Assembly (NCBI GenBank): GCA_023954015.1
Contig: JAMLIS010000001.1
Span: 62,001 to 126,000 of the forward strand
DNA length: 64,000 bases
Direction: 5' to 3'
DNA from: Burkholderiaceae bacterium
Lineage (GTDB): Bacteria > Pseudomonadota > Gammaproteobacteria > Burkholderiales > Burkholderiaceae_E
A program made the position numbers and the translations under genes. Of this stretch, positions 59,794-64,000 are shown in pieces; position 1 is the stretch's first letter, and each line of letters starts with the position of its first letter. The notes under the pieces are model-generated. The model was given only the letters and a program-made list of their open reading frames with translations. It did no database searches and was not told the origin of the DNA.

Positions 59794-61209
59794 ATGGGGG
59801 AGACCATGGCCGGCAACGCGGCAGGCGTGCCGGTCGTCGCCGATCTCGGCGCGATCGTCAAATGGTTGGACAGGCACGGCCGACTCGTGCGCGTTCGCTC
59901 GGAAGTCGATCCGGCGCACGAACTCGCCGGCATCGCGTCGCGCTTCGAAGGCCAGGCGCGCGCCGTGCTCTTCGAGCGCGTCAAGGGCAGCCGTTACCCG
60001 GTCTTCACCGGCCTGTACTGGTCGCGCGACCTGCTCGGCGCACTGTTCGATCGACCGGAACGCTCGCTGCCGCAATACGTGTCGCAGTGCATCCGCGACT
60101 GGCAGCAGCGGCCGGTCGCGCCGGTGGTGATCGGCACGGGGCCGGTGCTGCAGGTCACCGAGCCGCGCGTCGACCTGTCGACGCTGCCCGTTCCGGTGCA
60201 TGCCGAGAAGGACGGCGGCCCGTACTTCGACGCGGGCGTCGTCATCGCGCGCGATCCGGAAACCGGCGTGCGCAACGCGTCGATCCAGCGCTTCATGGTG
60301 ATCGGCGCCGACCGGCTGGCGGTGAACATCGACGCAGGCCGGCACCTCGAGACCTATCTGGAGAAGGCGGCGGCGCGCGGCGAGTCGCTGCCGTTCACGC
60401 TGAACGTCGGCGTCGGACCAGGGCTGCATTTCTGCGCGGCCACGCCCGCCGAAGCGGCCCCGATCGATACCGACGAACTGGGCATCGCCAGCGAGTTCCA
60501 CGGCCAGCCGCTGCAGCTGGTCGCCGGCACCGTCTCTGCGGTGGAGATGGTCGCGCACGCGATGTTCGCGCTCGAGTGCGAGATGATCCCCGGCGAACTG
60601 CACGACGAAGGGCCGTTCGCCGAAGTCACCGGCTACTACGCCACCGTCGCGCCCCGGCCGCTGGTGCACGTGCGCCGCATCCATCGCCGGCGCCAGCCGA
60701 TATTCCAGACGATCCTGTCGGGCGTCGAGGTCTTCAACTCGGTGGGCCTGCTCGGCGAGGCGAACGTGCTCGCACTGCTGCAGAAGCAGGTGCCGGGCGT
60801 GAAGGACGTCTACTTCTCGCACGGCGGCTGCGGCTTCTACCACGCGATCGTGCAGATCGCGCAGAAGCGCGCGGGCTGGGCGAAGCAGGCGCTGATGGCT
60901 GCCTTCGCCGCCTTCCCGCCGCTGAAGATGGTCACCGTCGTCGACGACGACGTCGACATCCGCGATCCGTCGGACGTCGAATGGGCCATGGCCACGCGGC
61001 TCGACCCCCGGCACGGAATATTGCGGATCGACGAAGTCTTCGGACACGGACTGAATCCTTCCTTTCCCGACTACCTCGGAGGCAAGGTGGGCTTCGACGC
61101 GACGCGACCCTTCCCGCAAACCGCCGCCTGGGACCGCGCGAAGGTGCGCGAGATCCCGCTCGACGCCTTCGACATCCAGGTTCCCGACCCGGCCGCCCGA
61201 TCCCGGTGA
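59794..61209 (+). CDS. UbiD family prenylated-FMN decarboxylase
   Basis: A 471-residue enzyme of the UbiD family. The prFMN and metal site is built from RNASIQRFMVIGADRLAVNI, HFCAATPAEAAPIDTDE and AHAMFALECEMIPGELHDEG (the catalytic Glu-Arg-Glu region). It reversibly decarboxylates aromatic or unsaturated acids and needs prenylated FMN from a UbiX, not present here. The ATG at 59794 is used, but the GGGGGAG site favours an in-frame ATG at 59806. It lies 25 bp before the TRAP genes on the same strand, suggesting it acts on the imported acid. Confidence 0.88.
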   Translation: MGETMAGNAAGVPVVADLGAIVKWLDRHGRLVRVRSEVDPAHELAGIASRFEGQARAVLFERVKGSRYPVFTGLYWSRDLLGALFDRPERSLPQYVSQCIRDWQQRPVAPVVIGTGPVLQVTEPRVDLSTLPVPVHAEKDGGPYFDAGVVIARDPETGVRNASIQRFMVIGADRLAVNIDAGRHLETYLEKAAARGESLPFTLNVGVGPGLHFCAATPAEAAPIDTDELGIASEFHGQPLQLVAGTVSAVEMVAHAMFALECEMIPGELHDEGPFAEVTGYYATVAPRPLVHVRRIHRRRQPIFQTILSGVEVFNSVGLLGEANVLALLQKQVPGVKDVYFSHGGCGFYHAIVQIAQKRAGWAKQALMAAFAAFPPLKMVTVVDDDVDIRDPSDVEWAMATRLDPRHGILRIDEVFGHGLNPSFPDYLGGKVGFDATRPFPQTAAWDRAKVREIPLDAFDIQVPDPAARSR

Positions 61210-61234
61210 CCGCCCGATCCAGTGAGGTGATTCC

Positions 61235-62275
61235 ATGAAGCGTCGCAGGTTCCCGCAAATCGTTGCCCCGCTGCTTGCCGCCGCCTGCGTCGCCGGCGCG
61301 GTCGCGCTCGCCGCGCCCGCTCCCGCGCGCGCGGCCGACATCACGCTCACCTACGCGTTCTTCGCGCCGGCCGGCACGTTCCCCGGCAGGCAGATGCAGC
61401 ACTGGGCCGACGAGCTTGCGAAGCGCACGAACGGCAAGGTCGCCGTGAAGACCTTCCCCGGCGGCACGCTGCTCGGCGCGCGCGAGATGTACGACGGCGT
61501 CGCCAGGGGCGTCGCCGACATCGGCCTGGGCGCGCCTTCGTACGATCCGGGGCGCTTTCCGCTGACCTCCGGCGTCTCGCTGCCCGTGGGTTTTCCGAAT
61601 GCCACCGTCGCCAGCCGCACGCTGTGGGAGCTCACGAAGGAGTTCCAGCCCAAGGAGTACGACGGCTTCAAGGTGATCGCGATGTTCACCACCGAGCCCG
61701 GCTACATCCAGTCGCGCAAGCCGGCCGGCGACGCCGGCCAGCTTGCGGGCATGAAGCTGCGTGCGGCGGGCACCGGCGTGCCGGTGCTTCAGGCACTCGG
61801 CGCCGCGCCCGTGGGCATGCCGATGCCCGAGGTGCCGCAGTCGGTGCAGACCGGCGTCATCGACGGCACGATGACGTCGCGCGAAGTGCTGCAGGACTTC
61901 AAGCTCGCCGAGACGCTGAAGTACGTCACCGACTATCCGACGGTCGTCGTCACATTCGCGGCGGTGATGGACCGCAAGCGCTGGGACAAGCTGCCCGACG
62001 ACGTGAAGAAGGTCATCGACGAGCTGGGCCCCGAGATGGCGATCTGGACCGGCCAGTACCACGACAAGGAGAACGTCGCGCGCGCGCTCGACTGGGCGAA
62101 GAAGACGCACCAGCTGCAGATCGTCCCGCTGGCCGCCGACGAACGCGCGCGCTGGGACGCCAAGCTCGAGCCGATGGTCGCGCAATGGGTCGGCGAGATG
62201 AAGGCGAAGGGGCTGCCGGCCGAGCAGTACCTGAAACGGATGCGCGAACTGCGCGACCAGTTTTCCCGTCAATGA
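61235..62275 (+). CDS. dctP: TRAP transporter solute-binding protein DctP
   Basis: A 346-residue periplasmic receptor with a signal peptide ending near PARAAD. LTYAFFAPAGTFPGRQMQHW, the helix ELAKRTNGKVAVKTFPGGTL and the ligand-carboxylate Arg in LAGMKLRAAGTGVPVLQALG are DctP features. The Trp/Met-rich AQ region fits an organic-acid ligand. It stands 25 bp after the UbiD-family gene and overlaps dctQ by 4 bp. The ligand is probably an aromatic or unsaturated acid, by context only. Confidence 0.9.
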   Translation: MKRRRFPQIVAPLLAAACVAGAVALAAPAPARAADITLTYAFFAPAGTFPGRQMQHWADELAKRTNGKVAVKTFPGGTLLGAREMYDGVARGVADIGLGAPSYDPGRFPLTSGVSLPVGFPNATVASRTLWELTKEFQPKEYDGFKVIAMFTTEPGYIQSRKPAGDAGQLAGMKLRAAGTGVPVLQALGAAPVGMPMPEVPQSVQTGVIDGTMTSREVLQDFKLAETLKYVTDYPTVVVTFAAVMDRKRWDKLPDDVKKVIDELGPEMAIWTGQYHDKENVARALDWAKKTHQLQIVPLAADERARWDAKLEPMVAQWVGEMKAKGLPAEQYLKRMRELRDQFSRQ

Positions 62276-62772
62276 AGGCGCTGGCCCGATTCGATGCCGT
62301 CGTCGACCGCGCGCTGGCCGCCGTCGCCGGCATCGCGCTGATCGCGATGATGCTGCTCACGGTGGCCGACATGGTGCTGCGCGCCTTCGGCCGCCCGATC
62401 GCCGGCTCCTACGAAATCATCGGCTGGCTGTCGGCGGTGGCGATGGCGCTCGCGCTCGGCTACACGCAGCTGCACAAGGGCCACGTCGCGATCGACCTCG
62501 TCGTCGAACGGCTGCGGCCGCGCACGCGGGCCGTGGTGCAGGCGCTCGTCACCCTCGCCTCGTTGCTGCTCTTCGTCGCCGTCGCCTGGTACGTCGCGAG
62601 CTACGGCGTCGTCCTGCACCGCAGCGGCTCGCTCTCCGAGACGCTGAAGGCGATCGTCTACCCCTGGGTGTACGTCGTGGCGATCGGCTGCGGCGGGCTT
62701 GCGCTCGCGTTGCTGGCGGATTTCGTTCGCGCGCTGGCGCGGGCGACGGGAAGGCTAGAGGGTGAAGGGTAG
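62272..62772 (+). CDS. dctQ: TRAP transporter small permease DctQ
   Basis: A 166-residue protein with four transmembrane helices, from the ATG at 62272 that overlaps the dctP stop (ATGA). IAMMLLTVADMVLRAFGRPI, SYEIIGWLSAVAMALALGYT and HVAIDLVVERLRPRTRAV form the DctQ signature. It partners DctM in the inner membrane. Confidence 0.9.
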   Translation: MKALARFDAVVDRALAAVAGIALIAMMLLTVADMVLRAFGRPIAGSYEIIGWLSAVAMALALGYTQLHKGHVAIDLVVERLRPRTRAVVQALVTLASLLLFVAVAWYVASYGVVLHRSGSLSETLKAIVYPWVYVVAIGCGGLALALLADFVRALARATGRLEGEG

Positions 62773-62816
62773 AGAACCGAGCTTGCAGGTCACCGCTTCG
62801 ATTTCCCCTTCACCCT
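62759..62816. repeat. Inverted repeat between dctQ and dctM
   Basis: AGGGTGAAGGG at 62759-62769 and CCCTTCACCCT at 62806-62816 are exact 11-bp complements with a 36-bp spacer. A further CCCTTCAC copy follows at about 62828. It overlaps the last codons of dctQ and lies just ahead of dctM. A transcript stem-loop here could tune the ratio of the two permeases. Confidence 0.5.
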
Positions 62817-62847
62817 TCACGCTGGACCCTTCACCGCCTCCATCCCC

Positions 62848-64000
62848 ATGGACTCCACTCTCGTCGCCGGCCTCGGCCTGTTCCTGATGTTCGGGCTGAT
62901 GGCTTTCGGCATGCCGATCGGCTTCGCGATGCTGCTGGCGGGCGTGCTCGGCAACGCGTGGCTGCTGTCGATGCCGGCGACGACGCACCTGCTGGCGACG
63001 AACGTCTGGGAACAGTTCTCGTCGTACGGACTGAGCGTGGTGCCGCTGTTCGTGCTGATGGGGCAGTTCGCCTACCGTGCGGGCATCACCGAGCGGCTGT
63101 ACGACGCCGCGTACAAGTGGTTCGGACGACTGCCCGGCGGGCTCGCCGGCACGACGATCGTCGCCAGCGCCGGCTTCTCGGCAATCTGCGGTTCGAACTC
63201 CGCGACGGCGGCGACGATGGGAACGATCGCGCTGCCGCAGATGCGTCGCTACGGCTACGACCGGGCATTGAGCACCGGCGCGGTCGCCGTCGGCGGCACG
63301 CTAGGCGTCGTCATCCCGCCCAGCGTGGTGATGATCGTCATCGCCGTGCAGACCGAGCAGTCGCTGCTGCGGCTGTTCCTCGCGGGCTTCGTTCCCGGAA
63401 TGATCCTCACCCTGCTCTTTCTCGGCACGGTGCTGGCGATGTGCGCGCGCGACCCGGCGCTCGGCCCGCCCGGCCCGGCGACGACGCTGCGCGAAAAGCT
63501 CGCGTCGCTGTCGGGCGTGTTCGAGACGCTGCTGCTGTTCATGCTGGTGATCGGCGGACTCTACTTCGGCTGGTTCACGCCCACCGAAGCCGGCGCTGCG
63601 GGCGCCTTCGGTGCGCTGGCGATCGGACTGCTGCGCGGCAAGCTCGGCCTCGCCGCGATCGTGCAGTCGAGCGCCGAGACCTTGCGCATCTCGGCGATGG
63701 TCGTCCTGCTGATCACCGGCGCCGTGCTCTTCGGCCGCTTCCTCACCGTCTCGCGCCTGCCCTTCGAGCTGGCCGACTGGGCGGCTGCGCTGCCGGTTCC
63801 GCCCTCCGTGATCCTGCTCGTCGTCGTCGGCATCTACCTGGTCGGCGGAGCGCTGATGGACGCGCTCGGCTTTCTCGTCGTCACGGTGCCGATCTTTTTC
63901 CCGCTCGCCGCTGCGCTCGGCTACGACCCTGTCTGGTTCACCATCCTGCTGACGATCGTCACGACGATGGGCGCCATCACGCCACCGGTGGGCGTGAACG
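62848..64000 (+). CDS. dctM: TRAP transporter large permease DctM, 3' part outside window
   Basis: About 384 residues are visible from the ATG at 62848 to the right edge. Helices include GLFLMFGLMAFGMPIGFAML, VPLFVLMGQFAYRAGITERL and SAICGSNSATAATMGTIALP. The scoop-helix motif is in GTLGVVIPPSVVMIVIA, and the second one begins GAITPPVGVN at the edge. DctM proteins are about 430 residues, so some 45 residues are missing. It forms the transport channel with DctQ, fed by DctP. Confidence 0.92.
   Translation, partial: MDSTLVAGLGLFLMFGLMAFGMPIGFAMLLAGVLGNAWLLSMPATTHLLATNVWEQFSSYGLSVVPLFVLMGQFAYRAGITERLYDAAYKWFGRLPGGLAGTTIVASAGFSAICGSNSATAATMGTIALPQMRRYGYDRALSTGAVAVGGTLGVVIPPSVVMIVIAVQTEQSLLRLFLAGFVPGMILTLLFLGTVLAMCARDPALGPPGPATTLREKLASLSGVFETLLLFMLVIGGLYFGWFTPTEAGAAGAFGALAIGLLRGKLGLAAIVQSSAETLRISAMVVLLITGAVLFGRFLTVSRLPFELADWAAALPVPPSVILLVVVGIYLVGGALMDALGFLVVTVPIFFPLAAALGYDPVWFTILLTIVTTMGAITPPVGVN

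Overview
The window is about 64 kb of high-GC DNA with tightly packed, often overlapping genes. Gene content points to a betaproteobacterium, most likely Burkholderiales: a Pseudomonas-type bkd complex, a complete liv importer beside an enoyl-CoA hydratase, several TRAP transporters, a PHA-phasin-like protein, a TssQ-like lipoprotein and a copper RND/P-type ATPase island. No rRNA, tRNA, CRISPR array, complete insertion sequence or prophage was found. The genus cannot be fixed from this sequence alone.

Layout from left to right. 1-2242: a leftward catabolic operon with a GntR/FCD regulator, an opine-dehydrogenase-like enzyme and a TRAP solute-binding protein cut by the edge. 2470-2586: a frameshifted scrap of an IS3-type OrfA. 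2586-17425: a copper/heavy-metal island. Two gene runs diverge from one perfect CopR/CusR-type palindrome at 7887-7906. Leftward are copR, copS, a DUF411 protein, a Cu+ P-type ATPase and a cytochrome c. Rightward are an outer-membrane channel, a His-rich membrane protein, an adaptor, an HME-RND pump, a small periplasmic protein and a Met-rich multicopper oxidase, followed by DUF305 and SHOCT membrane proteins. 17700-19825: a metallo-beta-lactamase/rhodanese fusion, a DUF302 protein and a 31-bp REP-like repeat.

19839-25841: a leftward branched-chain amino-acid ABC importer (substrate-binding protein, livG, livF, livH, livM) ending in an enoyl-CoA hydratase. 26163-30650: an SDR, a DsrE-like protein, a zinc phospholipase C/P1-nuclease-like protein and an MFS transporter. 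30666-37666: a same-strand run of signalling genes (GGDEF-EAL protein, Ser/Thr kinase, TssQ-like lipoprotein, coiled-coil membrane protein, sigma-54 activator), the first three joined by 4-bp start/stop overlaps. 37800-41878: rep helicase, cytochrome c, Tat-exported ferritin-like protein and an ECF sigma factor. 41977-46992: the complete branched-chain 2-oxoacid dehydrogenase complex.

47184-51488: a quinone-reductase-like flavoprotein preceded by an 11-codon leader, priA, a DnaA-box-like intergenic region and hemE. 51501-55069: an AraC regulator, folE, a phasin-like protein and a yqjDE-like membrane cluster. 55154-59604: ilvD, an exported His-rich protein, a BASS-like transporter and a PEP-mutase/isocitrate-lyase-family enzyme. 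59794-64000: a UbiD-family decarboxylase followed by dctP, dctQ and dctM, the last cut by the right edge.

Functionally, the copper genes cover sensing, cytoplasmic export, trans-envelope efflux and periplasmic oxidation. The liv importer and bkd complex fit uptake and oxidation of branched-chain amino acids. The two TRAP loci look like independent carboxylate uptake and catabolism modules. The signalling run at 30666-37666 is the best candidate for something not yet described.
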